This document shows, in pieces, positions 1 through 7,908 of a stretch of 64,000 nt of DNA (within the stretch, counting starts at the first letter, position 1; every line of letters begins with the position of its first letter). The position numbers and the translations under genes are program-made. The notes beneath the pieces were generated by a model, which had not been told where the DNA came from, did not search any database, and saw only the letters and a list, made by a program, of their open reading frames with translations. This stretch comes from Spartobacteria bacterium (GTDB taxonomy: Bacteria > Verrucomicrobiota > Verrucomicrobiia > Chthoniobacterales > UBA6821), in assembly GCA_947471565.1 (NCBI GenBank), contig CANIVT010000012.1, positions 1 to 64,000 of the forward strand. Reading direction: 5' to 3'.

Positions 1-403
1 AATAAGATGCACTGTCTTCATGGAGGTTTTATTTAGGGAGTCTACCTCTTACCTTGCCGATCCAGGCACAGGCGTCGCACTCGGAACCGGCGCTGGCGGC
101 GGAACCGCTTTCTTTAACTCCCCTTCTCCTGCAGGCGGTGCAGGTGGATCTCCTGGCGGCGGACACTCCACTCCCACCACCACGCCGATATTCGTCATTA
201 GCAGACATACTAAGGGGATTATTCTAAAATTCATTTATTAGAAGGAGGTTGTATGACGTTCCTTCAATACTCCATACCCAGTCCTGTCAAGGGCTCTTTT
301 ACTCCCCTCCCATTCCTCTGCCTTAATCTAAGCATTATGCTTAGGGATGAGCTGACATGGAAAAATAGTTGCCTCAAACATCCCCAATTCTCATAACACC
401 ATC
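1..403. other. Intergenic stretch with only weak small ORFs
   Basis: No recognisable gene lies here. A Gly/Ser/Pro-rich reading frame on the plus strand (20-241) and a Pro-rich frame on the minus strand (49-234) overlap each other, and neither has a recognisable family. A 47-codon frame at 253-396 follows a strong ribosome-binding-like GAAGGAGG (241-248) but its product is not recognised. The region may carry the promoter of the gene at 404. Confidence 0.4.
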
Positions 404-856
404 ATGCCCAAATCCAAACCATCTCTCGATATCCTCAAACAATTCGCCATTCTCGAGAAGAAAGCTGCAAAGCAAGTTCAGGGTGCCCGGGCTGCTATCG
501 AGAAGAAAATCGCCAAGGAAGTTGCTGCCGTTCAGAAGAAGTACGCAAAGGAGCTCAAGCAACTTGATGGAATGCTCGCAAGGTTCGGTGTCTCTGCTTC
601 TACCACCACCGCGAAGGTCGCAAAGGCTTCCACCGGCGGCAAGCGCACCCGTCGCTCTCTCCCCAAGATTTCTGACGAGGAGATCAAGGCCAAGCTCTCC
701 CAAATCCTCTCCGGGAGTAAGAAGGTTTCTTCAGCTGTGATCTTCAAGGAAGTCGGACTTGCACGCCCTCGCTTTACCGCCTTCCTCAAAGCTCATAAAG
801 GATTCCTCCACATCGAAGGAAACAAGCGCAGCACTACCTACTCGCTGAAGGGGTAG
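404..856 (+). CDS. Hypothetical basic coiled-coil protein
   Basis: The predicted 150-residue protein is rich in Lys and Ala. Residues about 10-65 form an uninterrupted helical, coiled-coil-like stretch with many charged residues. A basic linker (TGGKRTRRS, about 77-85) follows. The last 60 residues have the look of a small winged-helix or effector fold ending in a short beta strand (RSTTYSLKG). The arrangement suggests a small DNA-binding protein, but no family was recognised and the function is unknown. No clear Shine-Dalgarno precedes the ATG. It stands apart from the mobilisation operon further right. Confidence 0.6.
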   Translation: MPKSKPSLDILKQFAILEKKAAKQVQGARAAIEKKIAKEVAAVQKKYAKELKQLDGMLARFGVSASTTTAKVAKASTGGKRTRRSLPKISDEEIKAKLSQILSGSKKVSSAVIFKEVGLARPRFTAFLKAHKGFLHIEGNKRSTTYSLKG

Positions 857-911
857 GACTGGCACATCTCTCTGTTACAGGGTTCAGAAAGAACTCCAAC
901 GCGACTTTCAA

Positions 912-1097
912 ATGAATGAGGTAGAACAACTTAGAGAAATGATCGCTCGGGAGCTTAATCGGGATAACCCACCCTCATCAGAAAACCTAAAAGCCCAACT
1001 GCTCAAAATTGCGGAAGAAAGCGGATGGTTGACCGAAGATCTACCAAGCAAGATCGACCATCATATAGAAGCGTTCAGACCCATTCATTCAGAATAA
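912..1097 (+). CDS. Small hypothetical protein
   Basis: This 61-residue frame begins with ATG 55 bases after the previous stop. The product is mostly charged and helical with no signal peptide, membrane segment or recognisable motif. It could be a real small gene co-transcribed with the coiled-coil gene upstream, or chance. A further frame at 1147-1401 was not accepted because it lacks any family feature. Confidence 0.35.
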   Translation: MNEVEQLREMIARELNRDNPPSSENLKAQLLKIAEESGWLTEDLPSKIDHHIEAFRPIHSE

Positions 1098-1391
1098 ATC
1101 GGGGTCAAAGACGTGAAATAGCTTCGCTCAATCCAACCTCAACGGCTTGGCCAAACCCAATGAACCCCCTCACCCAGTTGCGGAAAAAGTCATGCTTTCC
1201 GGCAACGCCACCTCGTACGAGCAAAACCTCCGAAAATCGGGCCTGCCGCTCATCCCACTGCGTATCGAGCTTGTTGGAACCAAAGGAACCACTGGCAATC
1301 AACGATTTATTGATCATCTAGTAAAGCGGCACATGACAGACAATATTGCAATAGAATGGCTCATCATTCTAAAATACGTTAACAAAACAAT

Positions 1392-1805
1392 ATGGCGCTA
1401 ACAGACCAACCTGATCTCGAGCCGTTAGACGATGGCGGCAGTCCTGAACCGCCCCAAGCGAAAGCACCATCCTCTCGCAAGAGCCTAACTAATCTCCGTC
1501 GGGAACTCAGCGACGATGAATTGAAGTCGCCTGCCGTTCAAAAGCTCCTTATCGATGAGATAGAGCGCCTTGAAGAAGAAGCTGCCACTGCCAAACAATA
1601 TGTTCCTCGCTTCTATACTGCGGACAAGAAATCTGCAGTCCTTGAGGAGAAGCTTACGACAGCCCGTTCAAGCGAGATCATCCACATAGCATGCATCACG
1701 GTAGGAGGTGTCTCTCTTGGTGCCACCTCTGCATCTTGGATACTTGGGGTGATAGGAGGAGTATTAATTGTGGCCGGAATAGCAGCAAAAGCAGTAAAAT
1801 TATGA
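1392..1805 (+). CDS. Hypothetical protein with C-terminal two-helix membrane hairpin
   Basis: The predicted 137-residue protein has three parts. An acidic, Pro-rich N-terminus (1-30) is followed by a charged helical middle (about 30-95), probably coiled coil. The last 40 residues form two closely spaced hydrophobic helices (around IIHIACITVGGVSLGATSAS and ILGVIGGVLIVAGIAA). The layout, a soluble head with a C-terminal hairpin, resembles small two-TM effectors such as SLATT proteins in general form only; no specific match is claimed. Its stop overlaps the next start as ATGA (1802-1805), so the two proteins are probably translationally coupled and act together. Confidence 0.6.
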   Translation: MALTDQPDLEPLDDGGSPEPPQAKAPSSRKSLTNLRRELSDDELKSPAVQKLLIDEIERLEEEAATAKQYVPRFYTADKKSAVLEEKLTTARSSEIIHIACITVGGVSLGATSASWILGVIGGVLIVAGIAAKAVKL

Positions 1806-2164
1806 GCCTCAAGATTACTGCAATTCGAGAAGCTGGCGTTCACGATAAGGAGCGAATCGTCATGCGAGCTAGTCAAGACCTTGACATCGGAGACTACGCT
1901 CTCCTCAGAACTGGCTATAACAGCGCGATCTCTAAAGTTACAACTCGTGTTCATAACGCGATGTGGTTTCCGAACAAGAAGATAAAGCAAGGAGATTTTG
2001 TTGTTGTTTACACTAAAAGCGGTCGATCTAGCGAAAAGGAATTTGAAGGGCACATATCGCATTTCCTTTACTGGGGTGAGGCTAGCACATTGTGGGATAT
2101 GCCTGATGTTTCGGCCGTTCTGCTGACAGCCCCCCAATGGCAAAGTTTTCGCCCAAAAGACTGA
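1802..2164 (+). CDS. Small beta-rich protein, lamin-tail-like pattern
   Basis: I start this gene at the ATG at 1802, which overlaps the upstream stop as ATGA; a longer frame from 1691 would run deep into the neighbour. The 120-residue product begins with the pattern I-T-A-I-x-E-A-G...ERIVMRA, then GDYALL, then GDFVVVYT, then HFLYWG and a closing hydrophobic strand. That order resembles the lamin-tail (LTD) immunoglobulin-like fold, in which a strand pair such as 'GDFVVVY' precedes an aromatic strand. This is a visual resemblance, not a search result. There is no signal peptide. Its function is unknown, but it is paired with the two-helix membrane protein. Confidence 0.6.
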   Translation: MSLKITAIREAGVHDKERIVMRASQDLDIGDYALLRTGYNSAISKVTTRVHNAMWFPNKKIKQGDFVVVYTKSGRSSEKEFEGHISHFLYWGEASTLWDMPDVSAVLLTAPQWQSFRPKD

Positions 2165-2680
2165 AAATGCTAACCATGCAGTCCACCGAATACCTATCTG
2201 TCGTCACGCCAGATGCTGGCTCCGCTGGCATCCGACGCGCCGTTGGGCAGGGGCCGGTGACTACGGCACGTTAGGGGACAATTTGGAAGCATCCAAACTG
2301 TTCTTTTCTTCGTTGGCTGAACTCCATCGCTATGTGGGGATTGGCGATGACTATGCAATGCTACGTGCCGCAGGGCACTGCCCGCTCGGAGAAGGAGCAG
2401 GCCATAGAGAGCTTTAACCAGAAGGTGTTCGCGTTCGGGCATCCAATCTGCGCTGCACAGATGAAGCCGGTTGTTCTGGTCGCGCTCGAAGGATTGGAGA
2501 CGTTGGCACGAGCGGTCCGAGGTGAATAAGAAACCTAACAATACGGTGCATCTACCATCCTCCCGTGCTGGTTGTTGTAGAAAATTCCGGTTTAATTCGG
2601 CGCTCAGTCATGTGCAGTTTCCAGAAGGATGTAGCTGCCATTTGTGTTAGATCCAATCTGCTTCGTCCCCCCCCCCACGC
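2165..2680. other. Probable degraded region with no confident gene
   Basis: No gene is convincingly present. A plus-strand frame at 2332-2529 encodes 65 residues (ending ALEGLETLARAVRGE) that look protein-like but match nothing I recognise. Its reading frame is closed upstream by a stop after a short peptide-like stretch, so it may be the tail of a decayed gene. A poly-C run (nine C, about 2667-2675) lies at the right end. Confidence 0.35.
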
Positions 2681-2908
2681 TCACCTCAGAATCTCCGCAC
2701 GGGTAGCTCTGCGAGTGGCCCCCAGATCCTCCAGCAATTCGTTCTTCCGGAAGAGCCGATGCTTGCCGAGTTTGTAGCTCGGCAGGAGCCCCATCTGGAC
2801 ATACTGCTGCATCGATCGCTCGGGGATACCGAGCCATTGAGCGTCAACCTGATCGGCCTGAATCTTCAGATTACCATGGAGCGAGTTACTTGATTGGATT
2901 TTCACCAC
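2681..2908 (-). CDS. Helix-turn-helix (excisionase/MerR-like) DNA-binding protein
   Basis: The 75-residue product contains a winged-helix pattern. Residues WLGIPERSMQQYVQMGLLP (about 25-43) form the helix-turn-helix, and YKLGKHRLFRKNELLEDLG (about 45-63) form the wing and following helix. This is typical of the HTH_17/excisionase-type domain found in phage and mobile-element proteins. It overlaps by 23 bases the 3' end of the truncated Clp-like fragment on the same strand. It could be a mobile-element regulator or excisionase, but no integrase was found in the window. Confidence 0.55.
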   Translation of the reverse strand: MVKIQSSNSLHGNLKIQADQVDAQWLGIPERSMQQYVQMGLLPSYKLGKHRLFRKNELLEDLGATRRATRAEILR

Positions 2909-3144
2909 GTGCGTTCTTCATCCCCTCCCTGACCACATTACCCAAAAACTTCTGAACCGTCCTCTTCATGGGACGGGCTCCCAGGGCTTTGGTGATTCCC
3001 TTCCAGATGAGTAGTTCCAAGGTCTCCTCATCCACAGAGAGCTCCATCCCCATCTCCCGGTAGCGCTCCACTGCTCCCCCGATCACGAGCAACGCTACCT
3101 CCCGTTGGGTCTCCAGTGAAAAAGGCTTGAAGACGAGACTTTCC
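2886..3144 (-). pseudogene. Truncated copy of the Clp-like ATPase C-terminus
   Basis: Read on the minus strand from just after a stop at about 3145-3147, this frame encodes roughly 86 residues. They align with the last third of the complete AAA+ ATPase at 3503-4408: ESLVFKPFSLETQRE here against EKIVFRPLSPETQRE there, and GARPMKRTVQKFLGN against GARPMKRTAQKYIGD. The Walker A and B motifs, the whole N-terminal two thirds and a proper start are missing. It is therefore a remnant of a second related gene rather than a working ATPase, although an internal ATG at 3092 could still give a 68-residue peptide holding the sensor-2 helix bundle. Confidence 0.7.
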
Positions 3145-3268
3145 CATCAAGAAGTCAGGTCAGCTTATGCCGTTAGTGCAGATGAAGTTAGACCAGTGTA
3201 AAGTCATACCCTCTTCCCGCGCTTTACGGCGAGTGCAAGCTCGCCGAGCCCTGCCTAACCCCCAGCAC

Positions 3269-3442
3269 TTACTCTTTCCGCTTTTTCTTCGTAGAAATCG
3301 GATGGGACTTGATGAATTCCCTGACTGCATGGACGACCACATCACTTAGGGTTACATCCGCTTTATCAGCAATAGCCTGAAGGGCATCCTTCTCATCAGC
3401 TGGGATCCGCACCGTCATGATTCCGTCTCGTCTTTTTGGCAT
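3269..3442 (-). CDS. Ribbon-helix-helix protein, paralogue of the one at 47553
   Basis: I start at the internal ATG (3442) because MPKRRDGIMTVRIP is shared with the gene at 47553-47747. The product of 57 residues has a short beta strand (IMTVRIP), two helices (DEKDALQAIADKA and LSDVVVHAVREFIKSH) and a basic tail (STKKKRKE). This is the CopG/Arc-type ribbon-helix-helix fold, which binds operator DNA as a dimer. It lies just downstream of the ATPase that ends the mobilisation operon and may be an element-borne regulator. The close sequence match to a gene 44 kb away suggests duplication. Confidence 0.7.
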   Translation of the reverse strand: MPKRRDGIMTVRIPADEKDALQAIADKADVTLSDVVVHAVREFIKSHPISTKKKRKE

Positions 3443-3502
3443 ATTGCAAAGTAGTTCAACAGAAGATTCTTGGAGTAGCAATTCAGATGATCCGCCATCC
3501 TG

Positions 3503-4408
3503 TCATGCAATCACCTGGAGAGAGTCTCCCTCTCCATTGATACACAGCACTCCCTTCACCTCGGCAGCCCCCCTCAAGCCCATCCGAATCGCATCCCCGA
3601 TATACTTCTGAGCCGTCCTCTTCATCGGACGTGCACCCAAGGTTCGATGAATTCCTTTCCGGACAAGGAACTCCAGCGCCTCTTCGGATAGCCCCAGATC
3701 CAAACCTTTCTTTCTGAACCGGGTCAGTTCCTCGTCGATCACTAAGCGGGCGATCTCCCTCTGTGTCTCGGGTGAAAGAGGCCTAAAGACGATCTTCTCA
3801 TCGAACCTGCCAATCAGCTCTGGTCGAAAGTACCGATGTAGCTCTGACAACACCGCCCGTTCCAAGGTAGCAAAAGGCAGCCGAGTCGGCCTCATCAACT
3901 GCTGAGATCCGATATTACTCGTGCAGACGATGAAGAATCCCGTCAGGTCATGGGTCTGGTGATCCGCCAAGGTAATCCGGGCTGCATCGAGCATCTGAAG
4001 GAAGAGATCCCAGATCAGCCGGTGCGCCTTCTCTATCTCATCGAAGAGGAGGACTCCCTTACTATGCATGGCGAGGATCTTCCCCAATCTACCAGGGTTG
4101 CCCGATTCATCCCCAAGGAAGAGCTTCACACTGTCGATGTGCTGGAACTCGGACATATCGAAGCGATAGAGAGCCCCCTCTCCTAAAAGATACCGGGAGC
4201 ACTCTAGGGTAAGCTCGGTCTTTCCGACTCCTGTCGGTCCCAGGAACAGGAACGATCCCAGCGGCTTATCAGGAGGCTGGAGCCCAAGCTCTCCACGCTC
4301 CAAGACGGAGCAGACTCTCGGGATGACATGGCCTTGCCCCCGGATCTTGGAGGAGAGGTAGCCCTCCAGGCCGGAGAGTTTCTGAAGAAGTGAAGGATCG
4401 GGATTCAT
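3503..4408 (-). CDS. Clp/Hsp100-like AAA+ ATPase in mobilisation operon
   Basis: The chosen start (4408) overlaps the coupling-protein stop as ATGA; a start at 4444 would overlap by 40 bases. The 301-residue product is one AAA+ module resembling the second ATPase domain of ClpA/ClpB: Walker A GPTGVGKT (57-64), Walker B LLFDE (120-124), sensor 1 TSN (163-165), an arginine-finger candidate R201 in GRFDEKIVF, and sensor 2 GAR (258-260) in the C-terminal small domain. The N-domain, first ATPase ring and middle domain of ClpB are absent, and no IGF/L-type ClpP loop is obvious. The operon position suggests it remodels a protein during DNA mobilisation, for example the relaxosome, but this is inference. 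Confidence 0.8.
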   Translation of the reverse strand: MNPDPSLLQKLSGLEGYLSSKIRGQGHVIPRVCSVLERGELGLQPPDKPLGSFLFLGPTGVGKTELTLECSRYLLGEGALYRFDMSEFQHIDSVKLFLGDESGNPGRLGKILAMHSKGVLLFDEIEKAHRLIWDLFLQMLDAARITLADHQTHDLTGFFIVCTSNIGSQQLMRPTRLPFATLERAVLSELHRYFRPELIGRFDEKIVFRPLSPETQREIARLVIDEELTRFRKKGLDLGLSEEALEFLVRKGIHRTLGARPMKRTAQKYIGDAIRMGLRGAAEVKGVLCINGEGDSLQVIA

Positions 4409-5934
4409 AGACTGGATGGCGATGAGGTTGTACCTCGCCACCATTGGCGAAGCGCATAGTCGGGACGCAGGCGGGTGAACCAGATGGGGTAAATCCCCTC
4501 TGGGGTGATGGGAGGAAGGAGTCTCTTTCTAAACGGTTTCTCGCAATGGCAGACGATCGCGGTAAAGCGTGGGAGCTTTCGCAACCGGAAGGCTTCCAGC
4601 CATGGCTTGATCCTGGTCTGGTAGTTGTAGGAACGCTTCCCTGCGGACCACCCCCAGGATTTTTCAGTGATCTCCCTTTCTCCGATACTCTTGGAAGCAA
4701 TCTGGGCGGAATCATGGTTTGCCACCGTGAAAATTAACTCGTTACTGAGGTTCAGCATCAGGACATCGGCATAGCGCTTGTCGAGTGAGCCAAGGAGTGA
4801 GGTGTATGCCTGGGTAGCCAGGACAATGGTGGCCCGAGCCTCTCGGATGACTCCAGCTGCCCGGTGATCCGCAAAGGCCGACTCAGCGCCTGTGATGATC
4901 TCCTGTCCCTCGTCAGCAAAGAGGATCAAGAGGTTATCTCTCTCCCTCTCCTCGGCCGTCTTGTCGAAGCGGCTGAGTGCATGGAAGTAGTAGGAGAGCT
5001 TTAGGATGGTATTGATGTAGAGCCGCTCGCTCTGGAACTTCTGTGGCATAGCGAGGCAAACGATCTTCCCCTGATCGATCTGCGAAACCGAGAAGGTCGG
5101 TTCCTCCGCGCAAAAGACCTCGGCGATCTCCGAGTTCAGAAAGAACTCCAGATAGGTGCTCAGTGTTCCCTGCACTCCTCCCAACTGTTCGGGAGGCTGA
5201 TCGAGATAGCTCTGAAAGGAGGCCAACAGTTCACTGGAGCGTTGATCTCCCTTCTTGGACAAGATCTCCATGGTCTCGGTGGAATCAGTAGTATTGAGCA
5301 GAAGTCGATGGATGTTCGGAATGGTCACGTAGGCCTCGATGTGACGCAGGATCTCGAAGGCGGTCTGGATCGCCAACTGGGCCTTTGTTGGGAAGAAGGG
5401 GTTTCCTCCCCTCCCCCCACTCAGTGAGATGGCAGTATCGACGATCACCTTGGCGTAGGTGGAGGCGGGGACAGCGGGGTTCCCCGTGAGGTTGATCGTG
5501 TGGAGTGGTCGCCAGAGCACACTCGCTCCCTCGGGGCGGGTCTGAAGAAGAATCAGATCCTCACTACGTCCGAAGTGGGCAGCCATCCGAACAAGGATCT
5601 CCCAGTAGAGACCTTTCTGATCGAGGCAGATCCCTCCCCAGTCCTTCACATTCTGAAAGATCTGAAAAGTGATCGAATTGATCCCCGACTGGGTCTTCCC
5701 AGAGCCCGTCCGACCGGTGATGAGCCACCCCCTGACGAAATCCTCCATCGACCAGGTAAGTCCTCCCAGGCGTAGGACCACATTGCCGGAATGGGCCTCC
5801 CCAAAGAGACTCCACGCACCAAAGCCGGCACAGAGGAAAACCACCAGCCATGATAGGGGCGGCAACAACACAAAATGCCCGACGATTGCTCCGACGATGC
5901 AGAGGAAGAAGATGATCAGGTCAGGGAGCCTCAT
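4405..5934 (-). CDS. Type IV coupling protein (TraD/TraG/VirD4-like)
   Basis: The 509-residue product starts with two membrane helices (about 5-22 and 24-41), as coupling proteins do. Walker A follows at GRTGSGKT (74-81). The Walker B strand LLILFADEGQE lies near residue 345, and an ATTxxxATQAY-like segment (ARATIVLATQAYTS) follows as in TraD/TrwB-type ATPases. Such proteins form a hexameric DNA pump at the inner membrane that carries the relaxase-bound strand to a secretion channel. The gene lies between the relaxase and the AAA+ ATPase. No type IV secretion channel genes are in the window, so the element may rely on another element's channel. Confidence 0.85.
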   Translation of the reverse strand: MRLPDLIIFFLCIVGAIVGHFVLLPPLSWLVVFLCAGFGAWSLFGEAHSGNVVLRLGGLTWSMEDFVRGWLITGRTGSGKTQSGINSITFQIFQNVKDWGGICLDQKGLYWEILVRMAAHFGRSEDLILLQTRPEGASVLWRPLHTINLTGNPAVPASTYAKVIVDTAISLSGGRGGNPFFPTKAQLAIQTAFEILRHIEAYVTIPNIHRLLLNTTDSTETMEILSKKGDQRSSELLASFQSYLDQPPEQLGGVQGTLSTYLEFFLNSEIAEVFCAEEPTFSVSQIDQGKIVCLAMPQKFQSERLYINTILKLSYYFHALSRFDKTAEERERDNLLILFADEGQEIITGAESAFADHRAAGVIREARATIVLATQAYTSLLGSLDKRYADVLMLNLSNELIFTVANHDSAQIASKSIGEREITEKSWGWSAGKRSYNYQTRIKPWLEAFRLRKLPRFTAIVCHCEKPFRKRLLPPITPEGIYPIWFTRLRPDYALRQWWRGTTSSPSSL

Positions 5935-6169
5935 CTGGGGGATCGGGGTGAAACCGGCTTACGAGGAAGTTGAAGAGCTTCCTCTGAGGATCTGAGATTT
6001 CCTGGGTGTAGGATTTGAGATTCACCGTGGTGACACCTGTTCCTTCATTGATGGCCTCATGAGAAAAGGCGTCCACGGAAGTGGGTTTAAAAACGAAATC
6101 TTCACAGATGACGTATTCAGAATGTCTGTCTCTGTCCTTGGCTTTGAGGTTGGGTCCTTCGATTGGCAT
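5921..6169 (-). CDS. Small hypothetical protein between relaxase and coupling protein
   Basis: This 82-residue frame overlaps the relaxase 3' end by 53 bases and the coupling-protein start by 14 bases. The product is hydrophilic, without membrane helices or a recognisable domain. Its position between two mobilisation genes, and the otherwise unfilled gap, argue that it is translated. It could be a relaxosome accessory protein, but nothing in the sequence shows this. Confidence 0.5.
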   Translation of the reverse strand: MPIEGPNLKAKDRDRHSEYVICEDFVFKPTSVDAFSHEAINEGTGVTTVNLKSYTQEISDPQRKLFNFLVSRFHPDPPDEAP

Positions 6170-7268
6170 GGTTTTGGTTTTGGTTGCTTGGGAAGCCGTA
6201 GTGTTGGCTGTAAATCCGATGATCCTCCCGGTAGGTTTGCTTCATCCGAAAGAGAAGGGTCTGCATCTCGCGAATGGAGTATTTCTCGATCGAAGCCGTC
6301 ACCTTCTCGATGGTTCGAACTGGCATTGGTTTGCTCTGCCGGAGGAGTCTCGGGATATACCGAATGAGGCGAACTGTGCGATGGGCCTGCCTCTTTTTCT
6401 CCAAAACTGTCTCCAGATTCTGAATGCTCTGGTAGGCATGACGGAGCCGGGTGGAATACAAGGATTGCTCCTGTTTTAGGGACTCCATCTGCTTCGCTGA
6501 GAGCTTGGGAGCGATAGTAATCTTGTCAGCATCGAGTCGGTTACCCAGTTCCTGACGGAGCTTCTCTGGATCGGCCAACAACTTGTCCCAGCGACGGTTT
6601 TCCCTATCAAATGAGCGCATCAGATACGTCATCTGGTTCTTGTTTCCCGAGTCTCGTGTGCGGGACATGCTCACCCCGACATACTTGCCATTGGCCGTAC
6701 GCGGACAAATGGCCACATGGGCATGAAGGTTGTCCGTATCGTGATGCAATCCGTAGGCATATCCGATCGAGTCATTCGGATGAAATCGCTCCTGAAAATT
6801 ACGCAAAACCTTCTTCAGGCTGATCTGGAGTACTGAGTCGGGATTGAGCCCGGAGGCAACGAGTTTGTCGTGAAAAGGAGCCGACATGCTGAAGACCAAA
6901 CGGTGCTGGATCACAGGATTTCGTGAGCTGCTCTGATACTGTTTCAAGTGCTCCAGCCACTCTTTACAGATCCGTTTTTTCCTTTCTCCATTACTCAAAG
7001 CCGAGGGTGAAGAGCGGCTCCCGTCGGGATTAATGACGATCTTGTGATGGAGAAATCCCCCTGCATGAACCTGACCGAGAGTCTCCTTGGAGGCGTAGTC
7101 TGCGAACTGCTTGAGTCTCTTCCCTAGGGTAGTGTGATCAGCCTGATCCTTAAGCGGGGATTGCCCGCTTCGCGAAGCGATTTTGCGTCCGGAAGTCTCG
7201 TCCAAATAATCCAAGTCCAGACGGGATCGCCACGTCTTTTTGAATGGAAAGATCATCCCATCCTTCAT
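6117..7268 (-). CDS. HUH relaxase (MobA/VirD2-like)
   Basis: The 383-residue product carries the relaxase metal-binding histidine triad in HHDTDNLHAH (about 175-184), preceded by the strand QHRLVFSMSAP (121-131). These are hallmarks of the MobA/VirD2-type relaxases that nick oriT and stay covalently bound to the transferred strand. The usual N-terminal catalytic tyrosine cannot be assigned by eye; Tyr21 and Tyr58 are candidates. The C-terminal 130 residues are charged and helical. The start overlaps the MobC-like gene stop as ATGA. An inverted-repeat cluster 260 bases upstream (7531-7604) is a plausible oriT. Confidence 0.8.
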   Translation of the reverse strand: MKDGMIFPFKKTWRSRLDLDYLDETSGRKIASRSGQSPLKDQADHTTLGKRLKQFADYASKETLGQVHAGGFLHHKIVINPDGSRSSPSALSNGERKKRICKEWLEHLKQYQSSSRNPVIQHRLVFSMSAPFHDKLVASGLNPDSVLQISLKKVLRNFQERFHPNDSIGYAYGLHHDTDNLHAHVAICPRTANGKYVGVSMSRTRDSGNKNQMTYLMRSFDRENRRWDKLLADPEKLRQELGNRLDADKITIAPKLSAKQMESLKQEQSLYSTRLRHAYQSIQNLETVLEKKRQAHRTVRLIRYIPRLLRQSKPMPVRTIEKVTASIEKYSIREMQTLLFRMKQTYREDHRIYSQHYGFPSNQNQNHANRRTQPQSQGQRQTF

Positions 7269-7495
7269 GCAAGGAGATCCATTTTCTCAACGAGCCAGTC
7301 GATCTTATGCTCGATGCGATTATGAAATTGCAGGTCGATCGATTCGTCTCCGGATACCTTGTAGAGAAGCGCCTCCAAAAGCTCATCGCGATTCCTCAAA
7401 CCCAACGACTTTTTGAGAGAATTGAGGCGGCGAAGCCCCTCCGAACTGACATTGAATTCGACGCGGCTGGTGCCGGGAATCTTCGTTCTAGGCAT
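7265..7495 (-). CDS. Small MobC-like accessory / ribbon-helix-helix-type protein
   Basis: The start at 7495 (MPRTKIPGTSR) is preferred over 7555, which would read through the inverted-repeat cluster. The product has 76 residues. The stretch SRVEFNVSSEGLRRLNSLKKSLGLRNRDELLEAL (given here in two parts: strand RVEFNV, helices EGLRRLNSLKKS and RDELLEALLYKV) fits a ribbon-helix-helix protein. Its position directly before the relaxase, with an ATGA overlap, is where MobC/TraY-like nicking accessory proteins are found. It likely binds the nearby candidate oriT and regulates the operon. Confidence 0.6.
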   Translation of the reverse strand: MPRTKIPGTSRVEFNVSSEGLRRLNSLKKSLGLRNRDELLEALLYKVSGDESIDLQFHNRIEHKIDWLVEKMDLLA

Positions 7496-7497
7496 GG

Positions 7498-7908
7498 TCA
7501 AATGATGAAAAATGCCGAGTGGATTCCGTAGCGTGCCTGACACGCGAAGGAACATGTTTTTTGCGCAGCAAAAGCGAAGCCGTGATTTCCCCGGGGGAAA
7601 TCACTTTGCTCTGTTACAATTGGACCGGGATAATTGTCCTTTAAACTACCTGTGGAGCCTCTTTTCCACGGTACTGAAACCCAAGGCTTGGACAGGGGTA
7701 AGGAGCCGATTGCCAGCAGGAGGAAGGTGAAGCCAACGACGGACGGTAATGGGCGGATGGAAAGCTTGTCTTTTTGCAGGGTGAGCTGATTGGAGGGAGG
7801 AGGCTGGCACCGGGTGAAAGCTTCAGCTGAACCCAGTGCCGAAAGCGCAGCGGCTGACTCCGGCCAATGAGCGTGACGGAGATGTTGATACATAGAGTGG
7901 ATGCTCAT
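7498..7908 (-). CDS. Doubtful reading frame between ardC and the MobC-like gene
   Basis: An open frame of 136 codons starts with an ATGA overlap on the ardC stop, which fits coupled translation. It has one hydrophobic stretch (VVGFTFLLLAIGSLPL). Against it, the last third runs straight through a cluster of inverted repeats that looks like an oriT, and the encoded sequence there has no protein-like character. If real, only the first two thirds may matter. No family was recognised. Confidence 0.25.
   Translation of the reverse strand: MSIHSMYQHLRHAHWPESAAALSALGSAEAFTRCQPPPSNQLTLQKDKLSIRPLPSVVGFTFLLLAIGSLPLSKPWVSVPWKRGSTGSLKDNYPGPIVTEQSDFPRGNHGFAFAAQKTCSFACQARYGIHSAFFII
7531..7604. other. Candidate oriT: cluster of three inverted repeats
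   Basis: Three perfect inverted repeats lie within 74 bases. They are GCGTG/CACGC with a 5-base loop (7531-7545), TTTTGC/GCAAAA with a 3-base loop (7559-7573), and GTGATTTCCCC/GGGGAAATCAC with a single central base (7582-7604). The cluster sits just upstream of the MobC-like and relaxase genes, the usual place for an origin of transfer. The nick site cannot be identified by eye. It could instead be an operator for the ribbon-helix-helix protein. Confidence 0.45.

Noticed and set aside
20-241. Gly/Pro-rich small frames on both strands
   Set aside because: They overlap in opposite directions and look like repeats of low complexity; no family or conserved start supports either.
1147-1401. 84-codon frame before the two-helix protein
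   Set aside because: Starts with TTG, has no family features and overlaps the following start by 10 bases; evidence too weak.
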